Source: Ampullaceana balthica (taxonomy: Eukaryota > Mollusca > Gastropoda > Lymnaeidae). Taken from it: 64,000 bases of DNA. The notes below the pieces were generated by a model. That model worked only from the letters and a program-made list of their open reading frames with translations, had not been told where the DNA came from and ran no database searches. Shown piece after piece: positions 20,772 through 31,600 of this stretch; position 1 is the first letter of the stretch; the number at the start of each line of letters is the position of its first letter. Made by a program: the position numbers and the translations under genes. The stretch lies in assembly GCA_944989445.1 (NCBI GenBank), contig CALYLW010000339.1, positions 404,501-468,500 on the forward strand. The letters run 5' to 3'.

Positions 20772-21290
20772 ATGGGTCCAAAGAAAGTGAGTGGAAAGGT
20801 CAGTGCTCAGAAGAAGATTATGTCTATTGAATTAAAGCGTGAATTCATAGTAAAAAATGAGCAAGGTGTGCGAGTAGCTGATCTGGCGAGGAAATACGGG
20901 CATAGTACGATATGCATTGTGAAGCAGGAGTCGATAAAAGGTATAACACCAGCTAAGGGCGTTACAATAATTTCTAAGTTCCTGAGCTCTCTCCACGAAA
21001 TGATGGAGAAACTGCTGATGGTTTGGGTGACGGGAAAGCAGCTTAAAGGCGATATTATAACACAGGGCATCATATCCAAGAAGACACGTGCGATTTACGG
21101 TGATTTGCTGAATCAGACCCCGCGCACTTCCACGGACAAGGCATCGGAAGACTTGTTTAAAGCCAGTCGAGGCTGTTTGACAACTTTCGGAAAAGGACCG
21201 GCATTCACTCCGTTGCCAGACACGGTGAGGCGGCAAGTTCAGATGTGAAGGCAGCTGAGGATTATCTCAAAACTTTTTTTGGTACAATAT
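20772..21290 (+). pseudogene. Tigger transposase N-terminal fragment (CENP-B-like HTH)
   Basis: From ATG at 20772 the protein reads MGPKKVSGKVSAQKKIMSIE then a pogo/CENP-B-type helix-turn-helix (KREFIVKNEQGVRVADLARK). A second DNA-binding segment follows (LLNQTPRTSTDKASEDLFKA). After about residue 135 the frame is broken: the expected family text resumes in another frame as SSDVKAAEDYL near 21234-21270. No DDE catalytic domain follows. Confidence 0.85.
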
Positions 21291-21400
21291 TTGTCATTTA
21301 TAAATACACTTTTCTTATTAAAAAAACACGTAACAAAAATAATTAGGGGTAGCATTTTTGGGACCGGAACGGATTAATGGCATTTCAATTAATTTAAATG

Positions 21401-21667
21401 GGGCCGCCCATAAAGTACGTCACGCTCCAGAGGGGGGGGGGAGGGGATGTAAGAAAGTGTGACAGTTTGTGACGGGGGGGGGGCATGTGTGACGTCACGC
21501 TGTTTTAAATTAAATTTTGATTATTTTGTTAATAAAAAATTAAATTTTTGTTCGAAAGTGTGACGTACTTTGGGGGGGGGGTCCGAGATGTGTGACAGTT
21601 TGCGACAGGGGGAGGGGGGGGCTTTAAAATGATAAAAAAATAGCGTGACGTACTTTATGGACGACCC
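21401..21667. mobile_element. G-rich MITE nested in the Tigger relic
   Basis: Inverted ends GGGCCGCCCATAAAGTACGT and (reverse complement of) ACGTACTTTATGGACGACCC, flanked by AAATG at 21396-21400 and 21668-21672. The interior has four runs of eight or more G. The copy at 39873-40283 shares the same end motif. Confidence 0.82.
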
Positions 21668-21887
21668 AAATGGGGAAATCTGCTTTGAGATAAGAGCAAA
21701 TTGAAATACAAGCAAGGTTATGGAACCAATTTAACTCCTATCTCGAGGTATCACTGTATTGTGAAATTAAATTATTGTATTTAAAAAGTGCCACAAGGAA
21801 GTAAAAATAAATTTTTGTATCTTTGGTTTGAGAACAAGCGTGCAAGTTAATATGTAACACAGTGCTGGTATATCTATGAATGCATGT

Positions 21888-21986
21888 CACTTTGGCAGAC
21901 CACGATGTTGTTCACTTTGGCAGACCACGATGTTGTTCACTTTGGCAGACCACGATGTTGTTCACTTTGGCAGACCACGATGTTGT
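21888..21986. repeat. 25-bp tandem array, 4 copies
   Basis: Four near-identical units beginning CACTTTGGCAGACCACGATG. Confidence 0.93.
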
Positions 21987-22457
21987 TTGGACACCATATA
22001 TTATAAGTATAAGCCATTACAGTTACAGAATAGCTGTGTCCCAGGTAGGCAGGCTTACTTAGCATGTAGCAATAGTTTTATTTACACAAATTATATACTT
22101 GCTTGCATTCTATAAATGCAGTAAAAAGGGGGGGGATAGATGACGTAGATTTCATTTTGAAAGAAGTAACAGATCAACTTAAATTCCTTAAACAACCAAC
22201 TAGCTATTTAGTTTCAAATCCAGAAACCCAAGAATATGAGAAGTTATTCTACTTCTACCTCCTTGATATTAACTAACTGCACATATTCTTAAATATTTTG
22301 TTTACTAAACAGGTCAAAATTTTGCACAAAGTAGAGGTATACATATTATTATACAAGAACAACTAATTTACTTGTCACAAATGTAATTCATATATTTTCC
22401 CCATTTTGAGACAAATTTCTTAAAGCATGTTGATTTTCTGACATTAAAACCTATTTT
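21987..22457. other. Intergenic sequence, nothing recognised
   Basis: AT-rich, with a short G run near 22127. No supported gene. Confidence 0.45.
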
Positions 22458-23400
22458 TAAATCCTTTATTTTAACTCGTGGTGTCTGGTTGAACCCTTGA
22501 TTGCTTGTCGATCGCCAAAACTTTGGATCGATTTTTAACACACTTCCTCGTAAGCTAGCGAGCTGAAATTTAGCAGGCAGTTTTGTGGCGATGATAAAAA
22601 CTATGTATCAAAATTTCAGATCGATCGCATGTACGGTAATTAAATTATTGAATTTTTAGATTATTTTATTTATTCCTATGTAACATGTCATTTTTTGAGA
22701 TAGTGTCGCGGTGCGTATTATATTGAACAACCTTTCTGTTGCGCAAAAAGGTGCGCATTTTATTGACAACACTTTTTATAAACATACTAGCGTACACCCG
22801 TCAAAAATGACGGAAGTTTTCAGCTGAAATATATTTATTTCATTAAAAATGCAATTTTTTTTTAGGGCTCCTACGGCGCCGACTTTTTCATAAGCCCAAC
22901 TAACTTGTCCTTGTTTGATAAATACGAAATATTAAACTTTCTGAAATGTACACAAAGTATTTTATAATAGGGGTTGCAGGGCGCCTACGGCGCCCCGTTT
23001 ATTTTTTGATTTTGTAATTAACCATCATCTAATTCTCTTTTTACAATGTTCCCTTTTCCAAAATTAAAATATGAGCGAAAAAAATGACGTCATATAATAT
23101 TTTTTTACAGCGCATATTTAATTTGCACACCTTTTGATGCTTTGGTGCAGTAATTTGGTTTTCCCTGCTTTCTAAAATTAGTAGTGTCAGGACTGACAGA
23201 CACTACTTGCGTGAAAATTGCAAATTATATTGTTTAATTCTTGATCAGTGCGCATTATGTTAAACATGTTTTACGACACAACTGCAATTTTGTATTTTTG
23301 GATGATCTTGCGATGCGTATTATAATGAACATTCTTTTAGTTACGTCTAGTACATAAAGGATTTATAGTGAAAAACTTATTTTTTTACGTTTTAAAAAAA
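22458..23400 (+). mobile_element. R1 dispersed repeat, copy a
   Basis: Starts TTAAATCCTTTATTTTAACT and ends with GTACATAAAGGATTTATAGT, so the ends carry a short inverted repeat (AAATCCTTTAT). Hallmarks inside are GTCGCGGTGCGTATTATATT, palindromic GGCGCCTACGGCGCC and GCGCATTATGTTAAAC. No ORF of note. It is a non-autonomous element of unknown superfamily. Confidence 0.75.
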
Positions 23401-24290
23401 ATTAAATCCTTTATATTAACTCATGGTGTCTGTTTGAACCCTTGATTGCTTGCTTGTCGGTCGACAAAACTTTAGATCGATTTTTAACACACTTCCTCGT
23501 AAGCTAGCGAGCTGAAATTTAGCAGGCAGTTTCGTGGCGATGATAAAAACTATGTATCAAAATTTCAGATCGATCGCATGTAGTGTAATTAAATTATTGA
23601 ATTTTTAGATTATTTTATTTATCTCTATGTATCATGTTATTTTTTGAGAGTGTCGCGGTGCGTATTATATTGAACGACCTTTCCTGTCGCGCAATAAGGT
23701 GCGTATTTTATTGACAACACTTTTTATAAAAAAAACTAGACGCCCCGCGGCGTAGCATACGCCGCAGACTTGCTCATGGAGAGTTCTTTTACCCCTTTAA
23801 TGCACTTTTTAGGGCGCCTACGGCGCCGACCTTTTTCAAAAGCCAAACTAACTTGCCCTTGTTTGATCAATACGAATTATTAAACTTTCTGAAATGCACA
23901 CAAAGTATTTTATAATAGGGATTCCCTTTTCCAAAATTAAAATATCAGCGAAAACAATGACGTCATATAATATATTTTTTTACAGCGCATATTTAATTTG
24001 CACACCTTTTGATGTGCAGTAGTTTGGTGCGCTGCTTTCTAAAATTAGTATCTGTTGCACATGCAGATTCTTGTTGCCTCGCAGGGTCCGACCATGAGGA
24101 GAATTATATATATAGATATTCCTGATCGGTGCGCATTATATTAAACACGTTTTACGAGACATAACTACAATTTGGTATTTTAGTTTTAGGATGGTCTTGC
24201 GCTGCGTATTATAATGAACATTCTTTTAGTTACGTCTCGTACATAAAGGATTTATAGTACAAAAACTTGGTTTTTTACGGGTTATTTAAA
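23401..24290 (+). mobile_element. R1 dispersed repeat, copy b (head-to-tail with copy a)
   Basis: It repeats copy a in the same order and orientation: AAATCCTTTATATTAACTCA at 23404, TCGCGGTGCGTATTATATTG near 23650, GGCGCCTACGGCGCC near 23812-23826 and ATAAAGGATTTATAG at 24244-24258. The direct head-to-tail layout suggests insertion into itself or tandem duplication. Confidence 0.75.
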
Positions 24291-24905
24291 TTAATCAAAA
24301 TATATTTAATTTGCAATGTCACGTAGTGTCTGTCCGTGACGCTATGTGAGATAACTCCCGATACAAAATAAAATATAGGAGTAAAAATGTTGCATTCGAG
24401 ATTAACAAAATGTGTTTCTAGCCATAAAATAATGTGACTTGACGTCATTATTTGAGCTTTTATTAATGTGTGAAGGGAACGAAGTAAAAAGAGCCATGTT
24501 TTATTTGATTAATATTATTTATTTTTTTTGGTACTAAATATCCGTTTTTGTGTATGTGTCCATGTCAATATTACGTACGTAATTATAAATTTAATTTTCT
24601 ATATTAATATATAACATTCGTTTTTCGGTTTATGAATTTTACAATTGGTTGTCGTTTAGTTGTCAAGTTTCGAAGCCATTATTTATTACTGCAAATGAAA
24701 TTTGCCAACTTATGCTTCAGTTTAGCGTTTGTTTTTCTTTTATACCCTTTGAGATTGCATATTTGTATGTTTAAAAAAATAACATTTAAAAATCGGACTC
24801 CTCTCCACAATAGTTTTTTAAAATTGTTATTTACATGTAATATTTTAATGCGTCTTAGACTAATTTGGAATAAAAAAATCTTTGCTTTTAATATAGAACT
24901 GGAAG
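24291..24905. other. Intergenic AT-rich sequence
   Basis: The 95-codon frame at 24632-24919 has no recognisable domain, and its composition follows the AT-rich background, so I do not call a gene. Confidence 0.45.
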
Positions 24906-25425
24906 GGGTGCTGACTTGACAATAATGAAAACGTTTATTAGAATTCTTAAAACGTGTATATTAAATTTTATATACGATTACCTGTTGATACTTTAATATT
25001 TTCTTTTATCCAGTGATTAACATATTACTTCAAAGGTTTCATGCAAAATAAATAGTTCTTTGTTATTCATATTTGCAAATACATGTAGTTACTATTTTTA
25101 TTTACATGTTTTTGATAATGAAAAGGTAATAATGTATGGACAAATGGGCTCATAAACTGACAAGTCATAACAGATCTTGAAAAGGTGCTGACTTGACAAT
25201 AATAAAAACGTTTATGTGAATTACTAACACGTTTATATTAAATTGTAAATATGATTAACAGTTGATAATTTAATCTTTTCTGTTATCCTGTGACAAACTT
25301 TGCTTACTACGTTTCATGCCAAATGAATAGTTCTTTGTTATTAACATGTGTAAAAATTAAATTTTATTTTTTACATTTTGGTAATGTGCTAATAATGTAT
25401 GGACAAATAAACTGACAAGTCATAA
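24906..25425. repeat. Direct duplication of about 278 bp (2 diverged copies)
   Basis: GGTGCTGACTTGACAATAAT occurs at about 24907 and 25183, followed in both by AAAACGTTTAT..., ATAGTTCTTTGTTATT..., and TAATGTATGGACAAAT...ACTGACAAGTCATAA in the same order. Copies differ by small indels and substitutions, so the duplication is old. Confidence 0.85.
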
Positions 25426-26521
25426 TCATCAATGAAGCTTAAACTGCTTCAAATCACAGATGTCCTTGATGTGGATCACATTACAGTCACATAATTTATT
25501 TTTAACTCTCTGTGCTGTATTATTGGTGCACTCATAATTGGTGCGCACTATTCAATGCCGCAAGTTAACTTCCGGCTGACTCCTCAGCAATATTTGTTAA
25601 TACTTCGAACTTCAAACTTCTTTGCTGTAGTATCACCTTATGCTGTGTGTAATTCACTATGCATTTACTATTATCCCGATTATATCATTATTATTCATGC
25701 AAACTTATATAACGCGAAGCCTAAGCGTGGAGGTTTTCTCATAACACATATATAATCAAAATATATATATATAAAAAAAAATAGAAACCCACCATTTTCA
25801 AACGACCGCATAAAATTGTTCAATATGGAAAAGAGATTTAACTTTTCTCTCTTGGTCTCTACATTTTCTGATTATTTACTATGCGGCTTTCAAGCAAAAG
25901 GGACAATTACAAAAACTGAAATACTGTATATCCATTTTGAAAACTTCCGTCATTTTTGATGGGTAATACACTAGTTATAAAATAAGATAATACAAACGTT
26001 AACTATTAACTTTTCTCTGTTGCATTTGTTAGAAATTATTGAAGAGAGTTTTACACACTAAAGGTTTAATTAAAGCAAAACACAAAGCCAGTTTGCATTT
26101 TAATATAAACACTTTTTGCATAGTTTAATTGTCAGGCTTTTTTTCACACACCTCAAATAGTTCAAACAATTTTCTCTTGCATGAAAAATTAGTTTGTGAC
26201 ATCTCATCTTACTTTAATGTCATGGTCACTAAAATCACATGGTAAAAGAAAACAGGTGTCAAACTTCTTGGTACACAATCACAATAAAAAATTGTACAAC
26301 CGTATATTTACTTTAAAGCCTTTGAACAGTCCCATTCATAAATAAAAACTAACTATATTCATGATTTGTAAAATGTTAGAAACTCACAACCATTCATTTA
26401 AAACTTTTACAAATGATTAATGCTATGTATAATGTTACAAAGCCCATAGATCTATAACCAAATAAAACAACCATTGATCCTCACAAAGATTAAAAAGAAA
26501 ATTATAGTAAAATAAATTCTT
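25426..26521. other. Intergenic AT-rich sequence
   Basis: No gene recognised; it ends at the candidate 3' end of the RGS gene. Confidence 0.45.
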
Positions 26522-27044
26522 GTTTATTAAATGTTAGTCTGAGGTGAACTATGAAATCTTTATTTGGTCTCTTTATTTATATTTACATTATATTATCTGA
26601 TAAACACAACCCAAATCAACACAACCGCTGTCAAGAAACCAAGACTTGGCTCTTTAAAAGCTTTAAAAGCGATTTTAAACTAACTTCAAAAATGATTTAA
26701 ACTATGCATATTTAGTTTCTAAATTTTCTATACATTCATTATAACTTCAACAACATAAATTTGATGCATAGCATGATAGGGCCATGCCCAGCTAATATTC
26801 ATGATTATCATTTAATAATACATTTTAACAATAATACATTTTAATGAGGGAAAAATATTTTGTAAGTTTTTAATGTGTTTTTTAAAAACTTAAATACTGA
26901 ACGTTATAAGTATCAAAAAAATGCATTTGAATGTGAAGTAAAATCCAAATTAAGCTACCGGTGGTTTGACTGTCACCCCAATATACATATACTGTATAAA
27001 CTTCAGCTAAATTACTTCATTGGTTAGAAATAACATGAAGGCGA
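26522..27044 (-). other. Probable 3'UTR and polyadenylation signals of the RGS12/14 gene
   Basis: On the minus strand, AATAAA words occur at 26577-26572, 26564-26559 and 26527-26522, 470-520 nt after the stop codon. The stretch is otherwise AT-rich and non-coding. Confidence 0.5.
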
Positions 27045-28657
27045 TTACACAAAAGTGACAGTTTCTTCCTCTTGGTCTGTATTGTGATATGGAAGAAGAA
27101 TCAATTTTGCTGAATTAAGACTGGGATGTGGAGAATGTTGGTTCTGGTTGGAGTGCTGTAAGTTTCTATCATCTACAAACTGAAACACGGATGATGGTGA
27201 TACTGCTGCAAATTGTTCAGTTACAGGCTGGTATGAACCTGGTCTCAGTGATGTAGTATCAGTTGAGCTGAAGACAGGGACTGGTGGGGAAAACCATTGA
27301 GTACCATTCTTTGTAAGTTCTGTATTAGGTTTGACGTTTGGAGAAGAGATCAAATTGTTCCTCTTTCTATAAGGAGGTGGGTCAGCACTTCTGTATTTAG
27401 GGCTGAGCTCAAACCTTGGAGACATCATTTTTCTCTGAGAGAAATCTTTGGTTGGAGAAAATGTTTCAAGTTGAATTACTCTGCCATCATGACCATTGGA
27501 AGAATGTAGAGAATCACGTGTATCTGTTGTGCCATTGGAAGAATGTAGAGAATCACGTGTATCTGTTGTGCCATTGGAAGAATGTAGAGAATCACGTGTA
27601 TCTGTTGTGCCATTGGAAGAATGTAGAGAATCACGTGTATCTGTTGTGCCATTGGAAGAATGTAGAGAATCACGTGTATCTGTTGTGCCATTGGAAGAAT
27701 GTAGAGAATCACGTGTATCTGTTGTGCCATTGCTTGTTTGATAATGTTTATTATTGGCTTGCTTTGTTCCTGGGCTAACACCAACAGAATTATATGAATT
27801 TATATTATTTGAAACATGATCCTTCCCATTAGTGTCACTCTTAATTATTTCATGTGCTTGCTGTTGTAGAAAATCCACATTTAAATTTTTGCTTAGAGAA
27901 AGCATTTGTGGACTTGGATTTTTATTTGCAGTTGCTAAATTTAATTTTCCAGTTTGATATGAACTTGCTGGACTATTATCTGAAGTGAAGTTCTTATAAG
28001 CATTGTTTAAGGATGTTTTTGAATTTACTGGAGATATGTTTGGAGACATTTGATCAGGAAATGGAGAAGACAGTACAACAGGGTTCTTCATATCTGGGCT
28101 ACTTCTTGGTTTTTTACTATCTGGAGAAAAACTTTCAGGGGATGCTACCGGAGCCCTGACATTAAGGGATAAATTGTTTTTTAAAAAGTTATCTGAAGAT
28201 TGGGTCTCTTTTGAATCAATTACTAATGGAGACATACGAAAGAAAGTTTCTGTTTTCTCAGAAGTTAAAACATCATCTTGAGGCAAGTTACGCTCCACAT
28301 GCAATTTCCATTTCTCAAATGTGGGTGTCTTTTTAGAAATAATTTTATTTGTGTCTCTTGGTGGGAAATGAGAACTGTAAGTAGAAGTTGGGTAATTAAA
28401 AAGCTCATGCTTCTTTTTCTCCAAAAATCCTGCTTTCGAAATTTCTGCAACATCATCAAACATGTTAAGCCCAGATTGAGCATCATTGATTTGTTTCATG
28501 TGCTTCTCTTCAACTTTATTCGGGACTTCATCCATGCATCCAGTTTTAATATCTTCACTTAAGAAGGATGGCAATTCACCAGGAGTCACGAGCACACCTC
28601 GTTGTTCTTCCAGTCTCATCTTTTGTGCACTTGACAGCATTTCAAATAAGCGTTCAC
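27045..28657 (-). CDS. RGS12/14 last exon: GoLoco motif and Ser/Asn/Pro-rich tail with 39-bp repeat
   Basis: The acceptor ATTTGAACATCAG precedes GERLFEMLSSAQKMRLEEQRG, the GoLoco motif. The following 500 residues are Ser/Asn/Pro/Lys-rich with many SP sites (SPDSKKPRSSPD, SPNISPV), which suggests proline-directed phosphorylation. Six in-frame 13-residue repeats of SNGTTDTRDSLHS type occupy about residues 1241-1325. The stop codon is at 27047-27045. Confidence 0.87.
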
Positions 28658-31600
28658 CTGATGTTCAAATATAAGTCAACAGTTATCACTGGTAAAATTT
28701 AATCAGGTTTGGGCTGATATATATTTTTTTTTATTTGAAAAATAAACATTAACTTTACCATTATTTACCAAACATTCCAATGCAAAGAAGAAGAAAAAAA
28801 TATATCAAACCTTCAATCAAGACTATCCCTTTAAAGGGAAGTTTCTTCATGAAAATATTGTTAAAAAGTTATTTCTATTGCCAGTAAAACTAAGAAATCT
28901 TTCAGCTACAGACCTTCTTTGGCATTGCTCTTTTTCTTGCTTTCATTCTTTGGCAGGGAGAAGGTCACTTTGCCCTTCAACTTGCTGGTCTTGCTGGCTT
29001 CTTTTGCTGCCACTGACTCTTTTCTCAGAAGCCCGAATAAAGCCAAAGAGCGGCCCTCTTCGTTTTTGTGACCCTGTTGTTAAATGGATGTCAAGATGTT
29101 ATCAAATTTTATTTGTCCTCAAATAAACAGTTAGTAGGGAATCAAGAATATTTTGACCATCAAAGATACAATGGTACAGGACGAAGTACATTTGCTTAAT
29201 ATTTAAAAATAATGTCGTCAACAATTTGGTTTAGATAAATATTAAACAGAAAAATGATTAATTAAATAAAGAAATTTCTCAATTTACAGAGGATTAAGTT
29301 TTGCATCAGTTTTTCCTTGGCAAAAAATACAAATTAAAAAAATTGTATACTACAATGTGTACTAATTTTTCTAGTGCCCCACGAGTACCAAGTGTTTCAA
29401 CATTGAAATTATTATGGTAGTTGAGTTAATTTCACATAGAGTAAAATAGAGTTGTAAATTTATTTAACACTCAGCACAAATGAAAATTATCTACAACCAC
29501 ATTCACTATAAGGGAAAATAAAAGAAAACTGCAAATTCATTTTAATTTGCTTTTAAATTTGAAGAGCATGCATTTTACTATGAACATATCTTGTTTTGAT
29601 AGATTGCTGGAAAAATTACACAGTATTCGTGTTGCATTATTATTGAAAAGCAAGACTCCTATGTAAATTGAGAACACCCCGTATTACACCTTATGAGCTG
29701 AAATTTTAAAATCATGTAAATGATTATAATTTTACCATGCTACAATTTACATTTAGATGTTACATATACTAACAATATGCAACAGTTTTGACAACCCATG
29801 GAAATTAGAAACATTGTTCCTAATTTATTCATTACAAGTAGTTAGAACAAAAAAGAATTACAATTAATAAATGAATGAGTTTATTATAGTTTACAATCTT
29901 TAAATATATAAATTTATCTGACATATTTTAAAGCAGAAACAATAATGTAATCAGTAGTTACATCACTTTAGAATATAATTAAATGGTTATATAAAAGAGT
30001 GTTACAAAATTTAAAGATCATGATGAAGCAGCACAGAGTAAGAATACACAATATTAGCAATACTTAAAACTTAAACACTTTATTTTGTTCAATAAAAGAG
30101 TGAATTTTAAGAAATGATTCTGAGAATAGTTACTTATATTAGAAAGAAACATCTCAAATTTCCTACTAATAGATCTAAACAGCTACAACCAACCGACTTT
30201 TCACAACAATAAGTCTAAAAAAAAGCAATGGGTTTCCATGAGAAAGTGTTGAGCATTGTGGGATGATAATTTGGAAGCTACTCGGTAACCGACCACTGTT
30301 CCTACCTTTGCCTTGTCTAACTCCAGTACACCCAGCTCATCAAAACCATGGGCTAACTGGCTTTTCCCTCGCATTAAGTCCTCAAATATCTTATTGGTTA
30401 TCTCCTCCAGCGAGCCACCACGAGTCCCAAAATGCCCAGATTTGGAGCGACTCGCAGGTGGTGCTTTAGGCAGACGTGAGGCTGCGGGTTGTGCACCCTG
30501 CCTCAATATTTCTGTTAGAACAAATATTAATGACAACTGAAGATGCAATGCATGCAGGGTTAGTCTTAATACAATAACATTTTGACGTTATTAGAGTATT
30601 AATCAAATGGAATAGTTACAATTACATTTTTTACAAAAATTGTAATAATTAAAATGTACCTATAGTCACATAGGAATTACGAATAATAATTTCAAAATAA
30701 AATTAGGACACATTTAAAGAGTAGAATTTAATTTTTTTTTCTTCTTTAGAGTTGAAACTGAAAGTACAAACTTTTAAAATTAAATGTCTTTTTCTATTTT
30801 TTAAAAAGAGTAAATTAACTCTACATACAAAATTTAAACAGATTAAACATATGGATTAAGATAAATAAAAAGATTTTGAATTGTGTTTTCAATTTAAGCA
30901 AACTAATTTATCACTAGAATGGGGAGCATGCACTGTGCAGAAATCAAATGACAAGCAAAGTTAACAACATGCATGCAAGTACAATATTGTTATTCATTAT
31001 TCATGCACATCAATAAGGAAGAGTTAAAATAACTAAACAAATCTAGCAGGAAAATTTCAGTGTAGTTTCAGACTTTGATCAGGTTCAGAAGAAGTTACAC
31101 CAAACCCATTATTTTATCAAGAATTTAATTTTAATTATAAGCTTTAATAAATAAATTAATATATAAGGTTGTTACTGTTATTTTTATTATTTCCTTTTGC
31201 AAAATTAATCATTGGATGCAATGGTTAGACGATGGAACTAAACAGTTAACTACTTCATCATTCCACTTTATTATATACATTTACAAATAAAAAACATCTA
31301 CATTTTCTAGGCCCCAAAAAATAGTGAAAATCTATATATGAAAAATGACAAGCAATTACATCAAGCTAAACTACAAATGAAATGAGTCAACAAACATGGT
31401 TTTATTTAGGTCAGTTCAAATGATCATCAGAGTAGCAGCCTTACTGTTATGTTCTATGCATATGCAGATTTGCTGAACTTTCAAAGCAGCAAAAATAGAT
31501 AATTCTTCACATTTGTTAAACTTATATTTATTACCAATTAATTATCATTATATTAAAACTTGTTAATAGCGTAGGAGTAGTTGGTTAGTTTAGTTAAAAA

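Larger units (their letters stand above)
20480..21756 (+). mobile_element. Tigger/pogo-type transposon, internally deleted
   Basis: Terminal inverted repeats CAGTGGCACCTCGAGATATG (left) and the reverse complement of CTATCTCGAGGTATCACTG (right end 21756) are typical of Tigger/pogo elements and are followed by TA. The element encodes only the DNA-binding N-terminus of a transposase and lacks the DDE domain. It also carries the nested element at 21401-21667. Confidence 0.88.

Noticed and set aside
24632..24919. 95-codon plus-strand ORF
   Set aside because: Composition mirrors AT-rich background (Phe/Leu/Lys/Asn), no domain, not adjacent to splice or polyadenylation signals.
27416..27784. Plus-strand repeat ORFs over the 39-bp array
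   Set aside because: Antisense to the demonstrated coding exon of the RGS gene.
30306..30511. Second GoLoco motif in exon 11 (ITNKIFEDLMRGKSQL)
   Set aside because: Lacks the (D/E)QR triad needed for nucleotide contact; the motif at the start of the last exon fits fully.
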